DNA from: Phycisphaerae bacterium
Lineage (GTDB): Bacteria > Planctomycetota > Phycisphaerae > UBA1845 > Fen-1342
Direction of reading: 5' to 3'
Assembly: GCA_028279405.1 (NCBI GenBank)
Contig: JANQNU010000049.1
Location: forward strand, 55,485-119,484
DNA length: 64,000 bases
Under the pieces are notes generated by a model. That model searched no databases. It was given only the letters and a program-made list of their open reading frames with translations, and was not told where the DNA came from. Both the position numbers and the translations under genes were made by a program. Below are positions 33,269-42,027 of this stretch, piece by piece (position 1 is the stretch's first letter; each line of letters starts with the position of its first letter).

Positions 33269-33880
33269 ATGAACGGACTGCTCCGATGGACGCTTATTGC
33301 TGCGGGTATGGCCTGGGTCACGGGTTGTGCCATCACCCCCGACCAGTTCGTCGAAGACGGACCCGCGACGCGCATGGCGTGGGAGTCGGCCAGTGCCGCC
33401 GACATTCGCGCCAATCATCAGCCCTCGGCGCTGCGCGTGCGCGAATGGCCTGAGGTGCGCATTCGTACGGTGGACATGGCAGTCTATCATCTTCCGCTGT
33501 ACTTCGAGGACCCGTTCGTGGACAAGGGTCATCTGCGCACCGAGGATACGCATCCGCTCAACATCTACCGTTGGGGCTGGGAGGACTTCTTCGCCGGCTT
33601 CTACACCTACCCACGCCACTGGCTGAATACGCTCGCGCTACCGATCTCGGTCATGGTGCAGCCACCGTGGCAAATGATGGAAAGCGATGGCCGCGTCAGT
33701 CGCCAGGCCCTGGGCTACGATCACGATGCCACCGAGTCGTCGCTGAGGACGGAGCCCGCAATCGCCGACCACATCCCGATGGAGACCGAAGACACTGCAC
33801 AAGGCGCCCAGCCCACGACGCACGCAGCGCCGACGCGGCGCGGCAGCGCGCCGGCGCAGCCGATGCATCCCGTAAAGTAG
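33269..33880 (+). CDS. Conserved lipoprotein of unknown function
   Basis: A 203-residue protein with GAGGAAGG before the ATG. Residues 4-19 are hydrophobic and lead to VTGC with Cys20, a good lipobox. The mature protein has a conserved-looking core with many aromatic residues: VYHLPLYFEDPFVDKG, then EDFFAGFYTYPRHWLNT and ISVMVQPPWQMMESDG. The last 60 residues are low-complexity and rich in Thr, Ala and Pro. It is probably anchored to the outer or inner membrane. It sits 144 bp before gltX on the same strand, with no visible terminator between. Confidence 0.78.
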   Translation: MNGLLRWTLIAAGMAWVTGCAITPDQFVEDGPATRMAWESASAADIRANHQPSALRVREWPEVRIRTVDMAVYHLPLYFEDPFVDKGHLRTEDTHPLNIYRWGWEDFFAGFYTYPRHWLNTLALPISVMVQPPWQMMESDGRVSRQALGYDHDATESSLRTEPAIADHIPMETEDTAQGAQPTTHAAPTRRGSAPAQPMHPVK

Positions 33881-34024
33881 ATACGACATCGTTGCGGTCC
33901 GGGAAGTCGTGGCGTGATTGGTCGATAGCCGGCTACACGGGCGACGAGCGCTGCTTCGGGGAGTATTCGGTCGCGTGGGTCGTATTCCCGGCGCAGCCTC
34001 ACGATCTAGAGAACAGGAACGGTC

Positions 34025-35698
34025 ATGACCGATACCCGCGTTCGCACACGATTCGCTCCCTCGCCGACCGGCTACCTGCACGTCGGCGGGGCGCGCACCG
34101 CGCTGTTCAACTACCTGCTCGCGCGTCAGACCAACGGCGTGTTCGTCCTGCGCGTCGAGGACACCGACCGAAGCCGGAACGTCGCCGGTGCCGAGCAGAA
34201 GCTGCTCGATGATCTGCGCTGGTTGGGTTTGCAATGGGACGAAGGCCCTGACGTCGGGGGTAACCACGGCCCGTACCGCCAGTCGGAACGACTCACACGG
34301 TACGAGGAGTGCTATCGAACATTGCTTGACCAGGGCGCCGCGTACTACGCGTTCGACACGGTTGACGAACTGGACGCGCTCCGACGCGACGCCGAGCGGC
34401 GCAAGGCCAACTTTCGCTATCCGCGTCCGACTACGTTCCCCTCCGAGCGCGATGCGCAGCGTGCACGAGACGAGGGTCGTCCGGTCGTTGTACGTTTCAA
34501 GATGCCCGCGCGAGAGTTCCGTGTCCCTGACGTGATTCTGGGGGAGGTCGCGTTCGAGGCGGATGCGCTGGACGACTTCGTCATTGTGAAATCGGACGGC
34601 TGGCCAACCTACCATTGCGCCGTCGTGATTGATGACGAGGACATGCAAATCACGCACGTGCTCCGCGGTCAGGAGCACCTGATGAATACGCCGCGGCACA
34701 TGGCGCTGCAGGAGGCGCTCGGCTATCGCACGCCCGTTTATGCTCACTTGCCGATCATTCTAAACATGGACGGTTCGAAGATGGGCAAACGCGACAAGGA
34801 CAAGGCGGTGCGCGCAACCATCAAGGAGGCCCTGGCCGCAGAACGGATCGAGTCGGCATCCGCGGCACAGCTGGCCCGCTGTTCTTCGGACGAGTTCGCC
34901 GGATGGTTGAAGAAGAAGTCGCAGCTGGACAGTGAGGCGCTCGGTCGGCTCGGGCAGGCCGTTGGCATCGAGCTGCCCGAGGTGCAGGTGCACGACTTCC
35001 GGGCAAGCGGGTACCTGCCCGAGGTGCTGGTCAACTTCCTGGCGCTGCTTGGCTGGTCGGCGGGAGATGATCGTGAGCGCTACACGCTCGACGAGTTATG
35101 CACGGCCTTTCGGCCCGAACGCATCGGCCGAACGAACGCGCGTTTCGACCGTGACAAGCTGCTGAGCTTCAGCACGACCGCGCTCGCCGACGCCGCAGCG
35201 CCTCGGCTGCTCGACGGTATGCGTGATTATCTCGTCGTCAATCCGGAATCGCCGCTCGCCGGAATCCAGGACGAGTCGACCTTGAGCAAAGTACTGGAAC
35301 TGACGGCCGGCATGCGAACGTTCCGCGACGTTGAGACCAAAGCGGGTGCGATGTTCGTTGACGACGACGCGCTGCAGTTCGACACCGCCGCAGTTCGCAA
35401 AGTGCTGCTCAAGGGAACGGCCCCGGCGCGCGGGCTCGACGTGCTGGAAGCGCTGCGCGCCGAGCTGGCGCGGATCGATGCTACGGGTTGGACAGTCGCA
35501 GCGATCGAACGTGTGGTTCGTGAGTTTGCCGAGGGGCGCGGGCTCGGATTGGGCAAGGTCGCCCAGCCGCTACGCGTCGCCGTCACGGGAGCGACGATCA
35601 GCCCCGCGATCTTCGAAACCTTGGCATTGATCGGGATGAACGGCACGTTACGGCGAATCGATCGCGCCATCGAGCACGCGCAGTCCCTCGACGCATGA
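34025..35698 (+). CDS. gltX: Glutamyl-tRNA synthetase
   Basis: A 557-residue class I synthetase that charges tRNA(Glu), possibly also tRNA(Gln). The HIGH-type motif is in RFAPSPTGYLHVGGARTAL (residues 9-27). The KMSKS-type motif is KMGKR in DGSKMGKRDKDK (residues about 250-261). GYLPEVLVNFLALLGWS marks the conserved segment after it. The tRNA-binding C-terminal domain is complete. An extra stretch of about 60 residues lies between KMGKR and GYLPEVL, where bacterial enzymes normally have about 13 residues. The ribosome site is GGAAC, of moderate quality. The length is longer than the usual 470-490 residues because of this insertion and a long C-terminus. Confidence 0.95.
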   Translation: MTDTRVRTRFAPSPTGYLHVGGARTALFNYLLARQTNGVFVLRVEDTDRSRNVAGAEQKLLDDLRWLGLQWDEGPDVGGNHGPYRQSERLTRYEECYRTLLDQGAAYYAFDTVDELDALRRDAERRKANFRYPRPTTFPSERDAQRARDEGRPVVVRFKMPAREFRVPDVILGEVAFEADALDDFVIVKSDGWPTYHCAVVIDDEDMQITHVLRGQEHLMNTPRHMALQEALGYRTPVYAHLPIILNMDGSKMGKRDKDKAVRATIKEALAAERIESASAAQLARCSSDEFAGWLKKKSQLDSEALGRLGQAVGIELPEVQVHDFRASGYLPEVLVNFLALLGWSAGDDRERYTLDELCTAFRPERIGRTNARFDRDKLLSFSTTALADAAAPRLLDGMRDYLVVNPESPLAGIQDESTLSKVLELTAGMRTFRDVETKAGAMFVDDDALQFDTAAVRKVLLKGTAPARGLDVLEALRAELARIDATGWTVAAIERVVREFAEGRGLGLGKVAQPLRVAVTGATISPAIFETLALIGMNGTLRRIDRAIEHAQSLDA

Positions 35699-35720
35699 TC
35701 CGCGGACCGGTGCGTTCCGA

Positions 35721-36863
35721 TCAGCTGACGGCCAGCGTCGCGGCCTTCTCGATCAGTTGCGGCAGGAGTGCCACAACATGATCGACCTCCTCGTCGGTAT
35801 TGAATCGCCCGAATGAGAAGCGAATCTGGCCGCGCGCTTGCTCTGTCGGCACTTTCATCGCCTGCATCACACGCGACGGCTCGATGGCGCCGCTACTGCA
35901 CGCCGCCCCGCTCGAGACGCAGACGCCGGCTTCACTCAGCAGCATCAGAACGGCTTCCGCTCCAGCACCCTCGAAGCACACGCAGCTCGTGTTCGGCGTA
36001 CGGGCCGCCGCAGCTCCGACCACGTTCGCGCTGGGGATCCGCCGAACGACCTCGCTCTCGAAGCGATCGCGCAACGCCTTGACCTTTAGCCCGGCGGCGG
36101 GGCCGCCATCGGTCAGTAGACGACAGGCGGTCCCGAAGCCGACGATCCCGGGGGCATTGAGCGTCCCTCCCCGTCGACGCTGCTCCTGAGGCCCGCCGAT
36201 GATCAACGGCGAGAAAGGTGTCCCCTTACGCACGAACAGCGCTCCGACCCCCTTCGGGCCGTGGATCTTGTGACTACTCAACGCGACCACATCCAATGGC
36301 AATGCACGCAAGTCCAGCGGCATCTTGCCCAGCGCGTTGACCGCGTCGCTGAACACCGGCACGCCGTGTTGCCGCGCAATCTCGATAATCTCCGCGAGCG
36401 GCATGATCACGCCCGTCTCGTTGTTCGCAAGCATCACGCCGACCAGCGCCGTATCCGAACGGACTGCCTGTCCGAGAGCCTCGAGGTCGAGCGTCCCGTC
36501 GCGGTGCACCGGCGCAAACGTCACTTCCACGCCCTGCTGCTCGAGCGCCTCGCATTGCTCGATCACCGCATGGTGTTCGACAGCCGAAACAACGACGTGC
36601 CGCTTGCCGGGGTTGGCTCCCAGCAAGCCGTGGATCGCCGCGTTATCCGCTTCCGTGCCGCCACTCGTAAAGATAATCTCGTCCGGACGCGCGCCGATCA
36701 GGGCCGCGACCGACTCGCGCGCCTGCTCGATCAGCCCCCCCGCGTGCGCACCGAAGGAATGCGCGCTGGACGGGTTCGCGTACCACTCGGTGAGAAGCGG
36801 AACGATTTCGGTAACGACGCTCGGATCGACGCGCGTCGACGCATTGTTGTCGAGATAGATCAT
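35721..36863 (-). CDS. Cysteine desulfurase (IscS/NifS family)
   Basis: A 380-residue PLP enzyme that takes sulfur from cysteine for Fe-S clusters and thiolated molecules. It starts MIYLDNNASTRVDP, as in the family. A GTG at 36875 would add VSKR and would overlap the upstream stop (GTGA). Motifs are the TSGGTEADNAAIHG loop, NNETG, the PLP lysine in ALSSHKIHGPKGVGALFVR and the active-site cysteine in SSGAACSSGAIEPS. The short loop around the cysteine fits group I (IscS/NifS). It is convergent with gltX and forms an operon with the upstream pseudopilin gene. No IscU or SufU scaffold is in this window. Confidence 0.93.
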   Translation of the reverse strand: MIYLDNNASTRVDPSVVTEIVPLLTEWYANPSSAHSFGAHAGGLIEQARESVAALIGARPDEIIFTSGGTEADNAAIHGLLGANPGKRHVVVSAVEHHAVIEQCEALEQQGVEVTFAPVHRDGTLDLEALGQAVRSDTALVGVMLANNETGVIMPLAEIIEIARQHGVPVFSDAVNALGKMPLDLRALPLDVVALSSHKIHGPKGVGALFVRKGTPFSPLIIGGPQEQRRRGGTLNAPGIVGFGTACRLLTDGGPAAGLKVKALRDRFESEVVRRIPSANVVGAAAARTPNTSCVCFEGAGAEAVLMLLSEAGVCVSSGAACSSGAIEPSRVMQAMKVPTEQARGQIRFSFGRFNTDEEVDHVVALLPQLIEKAATLAVS

Positions 36864-36871
36864 GCGTTTGC

Positions 36872-37564
36872 TCACTGGTTCGGTGTGTCTGGATCGAGGT
36901 CCCAATCCTCGGCCAGTTCCTCCTTGAATCCCGTCCGACGTTCAGCATGCCCGTCGTTGAACGAGTAGTTTGCACCCCCATAATGCCGTTCATCAATGTA
37001 GGCCTCGCCGACGAGGCCGGCGAGATGCTCACGCGGAATGTCGCTGCGAAGCAGGTCCTCCGTATCCGTCACATCCGGATTCGCATCAACGATCAACGGC
37101 AGACGGTGCTTGACCGCATCAAGCGAGCCTCGCCCCCAACTTAACTCATAGACACGATAATGCCCGGTGCTGTTGGACAGCGGACGCCCTTCCTTGCACT
37201 CCCACAAGTCGTACCGACCGCGATCGTTGCGCATCACCGGATAGTCCACCGTGTGGTCGAAGTCGTCGTCCTGATAAACATAGTAGTACAATGCCTCTGC
37301 CCACCCATGCCGCACCACCGCCGATCCTTGCTCGACTGCGTACGTCGCCGGCGGAAGCTGAAATGCATGGTCGCTCGAATACGCTGTCAGCCCCTTCATG
37401 AATTCGCTCAAACGCGTCAGACAAACGACAGATTTGGCCTGCTGCCGCGCCCGGGAAAGCGACGGCGTCAGAATCGAGATCAACAGCGAGATGATCGCGA
37501 TCACCACCAGCAGTTCGATCAGCGTGAAACCCAGCGTCGCGCGCTTTATCGGTCGCTGTCTCAT
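36872..37564 (-). CDS. Type II secretion/type IV pilin-like pseudopilin with H-X9-DG motif
   Basis: A 230-residue protein with the ATG at 37564 behind AAGGA. The N-terminus KRATLGFTLIELLVVIAIIS is a prepilin peptidase site (cut after G, FTLIE) followed by the hydrophobic helix. The C-terminus has HYGGANYSFNDGHAE, which fits the H-X9-DG element found in the large planctomycete pseudopilin group. The middle is a typical alpha-beta domain (WECKEGRPLSNST, YRVYELSWGRG). It is thought to be part of envelope or secretion-linked pseudopili. No pilus or secretion machinery genes are next to it. It is followed directly by the cysteine desulfurase gene. Confidence 0.9.
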   Translation of the reverse strand: MRQRPIKRATLGFTLIELLVVIAIISLLISILTPSLSRARQQAKSVVCLTRLSEFMKGLTAYSSDHAFQLPPATYAVEQGSAVVRHGWAEALYYYVYQDDDFDHTVDYPVMRNDRGRYDLWECKEGRPLSNSTGHYRVYELSWGRGSLDAVKHRLPLIVDANPDVTDTEDLLRSDIPREHLAGLVGEAYIDERHYGGANYSFNDGHAERRTGFKEELAEDWDLDPDTPNQ

Positions 37565-37887
37565 CGAGTCCTTCCGTCGGCGTGCACCGCAACCCGCCGT
37601 TGCGCCAGTTCCCTCGCAGCCCACACTATCATTGTAGATCGTACCGTCGACGGCCGCTGCTCGAATCACAGTTTTTCGGAATCGACGTGTGATATGACGC
37701 TCCTCGCGATCTCCAGGTCGGAAGGACGCCAACAATCGAAGCCCCCGTCAGCGGTTGTGCACGTCGCTGCCGCGCGCATTCGCCAGAACACGACAGCATC
37801 CGCGCAGGTTCGCCCCCCTACTCCGCCCCACAATCAGTGATCCCCCGATTCAGCTCGGGTACGAAACACGGACGACACGCGCCGTGA
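37565..37887. other. Intergenic region between the pseudopilin and amidohydrolase array
   Basis: These 323 bp separate two minus-strand transcription units. They should hold the pseudopilin promoter near 37620-37690 and the end of the amidohydrolase transcript. TACAAT on the minus strand (37643-37638 region) is a possible -10 without a clear -35. I see no terminator hairpin with a T-run and no ORF I trust. Confidence 0.4.
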
Positions 37888-39327
37888 TCACTCCCGAGAC
37901 GGCTCGGCAGCGGCGGACGAATCATCGTTCGCCGGCCATTCGAGCCGACGCGGCCAAACGTCGTCGAACGTGGTCTCCGGCGCACCATCCGGACGGATGT
38001 GTGCGAACAGCGTCTCTTTCTGCTTGTTGTATGCGATTCGCCCGTTGACGACCGCATAGTGCACCTGGGTCATGTAGTGGAGCAGGTCGCCGTCGCAGAC
38101 GATCCAGTCCGCATCCTTACCGATCTCCAGCGAGCCGACGTGGTCGTCGATCCCCAGGATTCGAGCGGCGTCGATCGTCACCGCCCGCAGCGCATCCGCG
38201 TCGCTCATCCCGCCGCGCACCGCGAACCCAGCCTCCATATTCAGGTGCAGCAGATCGCGACCGGCAAGTCCCCAGAACGTGATCGACGTCGTCGGCGGCA
38301 CGATCGCCACCGGAATCCCGTGCCTTCGCAGGATTTGCGCGTTCTCGATTGACGAGCCGCTCGGCTTCACCGATCGCTGATTCTCGAAGACGGACGCCCG
38401 CGGCGTCACGATCGCTCCCGCAATCGCACCGGCGATCTGCGGCGCAACCGTCCAGCCTTCGTAGGCACCGCGAACAATCAAACGAAAGCCGAACTCGCGT
38501 GCCAGCGCTGCCAGATCGAGCAGATCCTGGCGGCTATTGGCGGTCGCAACGGCCGTGGCACTCCCACGGATCAGTTTTAGGTATCTCCGGTTCACATCCT
38601 CGTCAGGTTCCGGCTTTTCCGCGTCTTCGTTCGTCGCGCGTTCGATCTCGTAACGATCAAGCGCCCGCAGATGAGCGCGCGCCGCCTCGAACGCCGACCG
38701 CGTCTCTGCCCGCTGCAACGGTCGACGACGCGAATAGTCCAGGCTCGTATACAAGCCCTTCTTGACGATCATGTCCTCGGTCGTCCCGAAGGTCAGCTTG
38801 GCGGCGTCATTGCCGGCAATCGCCGTCGTAATCCCGCCAGCCAGCGCTACCTGCATGTTCGCCGAAAAGACATTGGTCGTGTCCGCCGCGTTTCCACCGC
38901 CGTGAAGCCCGCCGGCACTCGCAGCCACCAATCCCGGATAGACGCGCTTCCCGTCCGCGTCGATCACCTCGCACTCTTCCGGCAAACGAACGTCCGTACC
39001 GATCTCCACGATGCGACCGTTCTTGCTCAAGATCGTCGCGCCGCGCAGAGCGGGACCGTTCACGGTATACACGTCCCCGTTAATGACGGCGAGAAAACGA
39101 TCCGGCTCCTCCTCCACGCCGGCCGTACTTGTCCCGGTCGACGTCGTTGACGTCGTGGTCGGCTCCGACGTCGGTGCGCTCGACGGCGGTGCGTCCGACT
39201 CCCCAGCCCACGCCAGAACGCCCGACAACAACAGCACCGTGAACATCGCAACGAACCGCCAGGGCGCGCCCAGGAGCGGCGCAGAGGTCCCTCGTCGATC
39301 ACCGCAACGCAGATTGATCTTGCTCAT
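37888..39327 (-). CDS. Amidohydrolase-fold secreted protein A, degenerate
   Basis: A 479-residue protein, last gene of the array. GAGGAGC precedes the ATG, which overlaps the stop of the previous gene (ATGA). A signal peptide (to about 42) is followed by a Thr/Ser linker. The amidohydrolase beta-sandwich and barrel are recognisable from VINGDVYTVNGPALRGATIL and the C-terminal ALRAVTIDAARILGIDDHVG, SLEIGKDADWIVCDG. The first-strand motif, normally PGLxDxHxH, reads PGLVAASAGGLHG (131-143), so both HxH histidines are missing. The fifth-strand His is Arg (RGAYEGW), and no Asp is seen at the eighth strand. It is probably not a hydrolase of the classical type. Confidence 0.85.
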   Translation of the reverse strand: MSKINLRCGDRRGTSAPLLGAPWRFVAMFTVLLLSGVLAWAGESDAPPSSAPTSEPTTTSTTSTGTSTAGVEEEPDRFLAVINGDVYTVNGPALRGATILSKNGRIVEIGTDVRLPEECEVIDADGKRVYPGLVAASAGGLHGGGNAADTTNVFSANMQVALAGGITTAIAGNDAAKLTFGTTEDMIVKKGLYTSLDYSRRRPLQRAETRSAFEAARAHLRALDRYEIERATNEDAEKPEPDEDVNRRYLKLIRGSATAVATANSRQDLLDLAALAREFGFRLIVRGAYEGWTVAPQIAGAIAGAIVTPRASVFENQRSVKPSGSSIENAQILRRHGIPVAIVPPTTSITFWGLAGRDLLHLNMEAGFAVRGGMSDADALRAVTIDAARILGIDDHVGSLEIGKDADWIVCDGDLLHYMTQVHYAVVNGRIAYNKQKETLFAHIRPDGAPETTFDDVWPRRLEWPANDDSSAAAEPSRE

Positions 39328-40688
39328 CGCTGCTCCTCGTCGGCGCGGTGGACGATCTCACCGTTGATCATGACTTCTCGGACTCGGGCCCCGGGACGCA
39401 ATGGGTCGGCGTCGAGCAGGATCAGGTCCGCCACCTTACCACGCTCGATCGACCCGAATCGATCATCGAGCCCCAGCAGCTTCGCCGGATGGAGCGTAAC
39501 AGACTTGAACGCTGACGTTCGCGACCATCCTTCGCGAACACTCTCACTCAGCCGCTGCAAAACGACGCCCATCCCGTATTCGTTGTCCCCGCTGGGCATG
39601 ACCGAGACGGTGCAGCCGGCTGCCTCCAGTTCCTTGACAAGCAAGTAGCGTTCAGCCGAATTCGGCACCGTGTTGATGTACGGCCGTACGACAACGTGCG
39701 CCTCGGCCTCGCCGAGCGTCTCCGCTACGCGAAAGAAGTCAGTCGACTGAAAACTGCGCAGCATCAGGTCGTGCGCTATCTCATGCTTCTTCAGCACTTC
39801 ACGGACATGGAGATACTCGGACGCGTTGTCCACCACGACCAGCGCCCGATATCCCTCACGCTTCTCCAGCAACGCCACCAGCGGCTCCAGCTCGGGCCGA
39901 ATTTTCGGCGGCTCAAACGCCGCCGGCTGTGAGGCGGCCGGTTGCGTCGTCGGCTGCGACACGGGCTGTGTGCTGGGCGGTGGCGTGTCCTCCTCCCGAG
40001 CCTGCTCCTTTTTTTCCTCGTACTTCTTGCGCGCTTCCGCGACCTTTTCGATCTCCTTCTGCGCCTGCTCGAGGGCCGAACGCAAGCCACGCTTGCTCGC
40101 GTCGATGTATACGTAAGAGGTCTCAACGACGACTTGCTGATCCGTCGGCCCCATCGTGCGAACGACCATCCCGCGTCCAGGAATGCCGCGACCGTCGGGA
40201 CGCAGCGCTAACAACGTATAGCCCGTCTCGCGCAAGCGCTCATAGGTGTAATCGTTCGAGAAGAATTCGCTCGCGACCGTCTGGTTCGCGTGAACGCCGG
40301 TTCGACGGTAGCGCGGCAACCGGAAGCGACTGGACGGGTTGATCAAACCAGGCATCACCACGCGGTCGCGTGCGTCGATCACTTTCGCGTTACCGGGATA
40401 CTTGATGGCCTGTCCGACATTACGAATCTTGCCGTCCGCGATGACGATTGTCGCGTTCCGCAATTCGCTGCCGCTGACCGTGATCACCTTGCCGGCCCGA
40501 ATCACGGTGAAGCGGGCATCCGGGCTCAGGTCGTCCTCTTCACTCTCCAGCGCCGCGGCGCGCGGCCCAGCGTACGCAATCGGGCCCGTCGCGTGCAACA
40601 CGCCCAGCGCAGCCAAGACCATCACGAGGCGCAAGATACGCCGTCCGTGCGGTCCCCAATGTCGATCGCTACCAAAAAACGTCTGCAC
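39324..40688 (-). CDS. Amidohydrolase-fold secreted protein B, degenerate
   Basis: About 454 residues from the GTG at 40688, which has AGAGGA 7 bases upstream. A signal-type hydrophobic stretch lies at about 17-40 (RRILRLVMVLAALGVLHA). The fold is shown by RAGKVITVSGSELRNATIVI, VMPGLINP, LHPAKLLGLDDRFG and GSIERGKVADLILLDADPL. The HxH is replaced: MPGLINPSSRFRL. A charged helix (EKVAEARKKYEEKKEQ) and a Thr/Gln/Pro linker (STQPVSQPTTQPAASQP) precede the second half. SGDN near the eighth strand may keep the Asp. It is 43 bp after gene C and overlaps gene A. Confidence 0.82.
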   Translation of the reverse strand: MQTFFGSDRHWGPHGRRILRLVMVLAALGVLHATGPIAYAGPRAAALESEEDDLSPDARFTVIRAGKVITVSGSELRNATIVIADGKIRNVGQAIKYPGNAKVIDARDRVVMPGLINPSSRFRLPRYRRTGVHANQTVASEFFSNDYTYERLRETGYTLLALRPDGRGIPGRGMVVRTMGPTDQQVVVETSYVYIDASKRGLRSALEQAQKEIEKVAEARKKYEEKKEQAREEDTPPPSTQPVSQPTTQPAASQPAAFEPPKIRPELEPLVALLEKREGYRALVVVDNASEYLHVREVLKKHEIAHDLMLRSFQSTDFFRVAETLGEAEAHVVVRPYINTVPNSAERYLLVKELEAAGCTVSVMPSGDNEYGMGVVLQRLSESVREGWSRTSAFKSVTLHPAKLLGLDDRFGSIERGKVADLILLDADPLRPGARVREVMINGEIVHRADEEQR

Positions 40689-40731
40689 GTTTGATTCCTC
40701 TTCGCGAGAACAGAGTCTCGAGTCCGCGGCG

Positions 40732-41985
40732 TTAGAAGCGACGTACATCCTCGTCAGCGGCGTCGTACGCGATACGTCCGTCGACCACCGTCATCAGACA
40801 CGCCGAACGCGGATCGATCGGATCGCCAGTCCAGATCGCGAAATCCGCGATCTTGCCCGCTTCGATGCTGCCGCGCTGCTCATACAGGCCCAGTGCCTGA
40901 GACGGTACGCGGGTCACACCCGCCAGCGCGGGGTACGGCTGCCAGCCATACCAGCAGGCCATCGTCGCCTGATAGCTCAGCTCGCGCTCGGGAACGACCG
41001 GTGCGTCCGTGTTGACGCCGAGCTTGCGCACGCCGTTCTTCCACCAGCCGCTACAGTTTCCGATCATGCGGTTCATCGTCCGGTCGAAGTGGTACTCCCG
41101 CGGACCATTCAATACCCACAGGTCCTGCGCAACGACCAGCGGCCCCACTTTCCACGCGTCGAACGTGCAGTGATCGAGCACGACCCAGAGATCGAGCTGT
41201 CGGCCCAGCATCTCGACCGTCGTCAACAACACCTGATAGATCTGCGTGTGAACCGTGGCCGGGAACTCTTTCTTGAACAGCCCCCGGAAACCGTCAAAAA
41301 TCGGATCGTACTCGGGCTTGGTCGTCGACGTACCCGCTTCGTACGATGTCCAACGGTCGTTGTAGTCCATCGCCTTGAGCAAGGTCTGGCGCGTGTTCCA
41401 GTTCATGAAACGCCGGCCGACACCGCCAAAATACCACTCGGGATTGCCCGCTTGCGCGATCTTCAACGAACCCGGCGTCCGCAGGATCACCTCGTCCGGC
41501 GTATCACCGGCCGTTTTGCTGACCGTCCCGAAACCGCTCATGTTCGTCCCACTGCCGGGAATCAACATCACCGCGGTGACGCCGCCCCAGCGGGCACTCT
41601 CGATCAACCGATTGTTCGGGTCGATCGTCGCCCGCGTGTCGAGTCCGGGGTTGGTCAGATAGACCATATCGTTCAGGTCACCCAGCCCGCCGGCCGTATG
41701 GTTGTGCCCCTCCACCATCCCCGGGACCAGCCACTGATCCGGCATGTCGATCACCCGCGCGTCGTCGGGAATCGTCACCTCCGCACGCTTGCCGACCGTC
41801 ACGATCCGTCCTTCCGCGACCAAGACGACCGCATCGTTGATCACACTATCCGCGGCGTCCATCGTCACGACCTTCGCAACCCGGAAGGCCAGCGACGGCG
41901 ACTCTGCGCTGACCGCGAACGATGTGCCCAGCCCAACCAGCAGCGCCGCGACCAGCCTCAGCCGACTTCCAAAATCCATGATCAT
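40732..41985 (-). CDS. Amidohydrolase C, the member with intact metal motif
   Basis: A 418-residue protein from ATG 41985, GGAG 8 bases upstream. A signal peptide covers about residues 1-27 (ending AVSA). It keeps the superfamily metal motif: PGMVEGHNHTAGG with H94 and H96. It also keeps a histidine in LDHCTFDAW (fifth strand) and an Asp in GVNTDAPVVPERE (eighth strand). Its end is GSIEAGKIADFAIWTGDPID. It is therefore the best candidate for an active periplasmic metal-dependent hydrolase in the array, of the imidazolonepropionase-like type. The substrate is unknown. Confidence 0.88.
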   Translation of the reverse strand: MIMDFGSRLRLVAALLVGLGTSFAVSAESPSLAFRVAKVVTMDAADSVINDAVVLVAEGRIVTVGKRAEVTIPDDARVIDMPDQWLVPGMVEGHNHTAGGLGDLNDMVYLTNPGLDTRATIDPNNRLIESARWGGVTAVMLIPGSGTNMSGFGTVSKTAGDTPDEVILRTPGSLKIAQAGNPEWYFGGVGRRFMNWNTRQTLLKAMDYNDRWTSYEAGTSTTKPEYDPIFDGFRGLFKKEFPATVHTQIYQVLLTTVEMLGRQLDLWVVLDHCTFDAWKVGPLVVAQDLWVLNGPREYHFDRTMNRMIGNCSGWWKNGVRKLGVNTDAPVVPERELSYQATMACWYGWQPYPALAGVTRVPSQALGLYEQRGSIEAGKIADFAIWTGDPIDPRSACLMTVVDGRIAYDAADEDVRRF

Positions 41986-42027
41986 CTGCACATCTCCAAA
42001 CGCATCGATCAACAGCGTCCGACGTCG

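Noticed and set aside
33881..34024. Possible tRNA between the lipoprotein and gltX
   Set aside because: No cloverleaf, T-loop (GTTCGA) or CCA-type acceptor can be drawn from this region.
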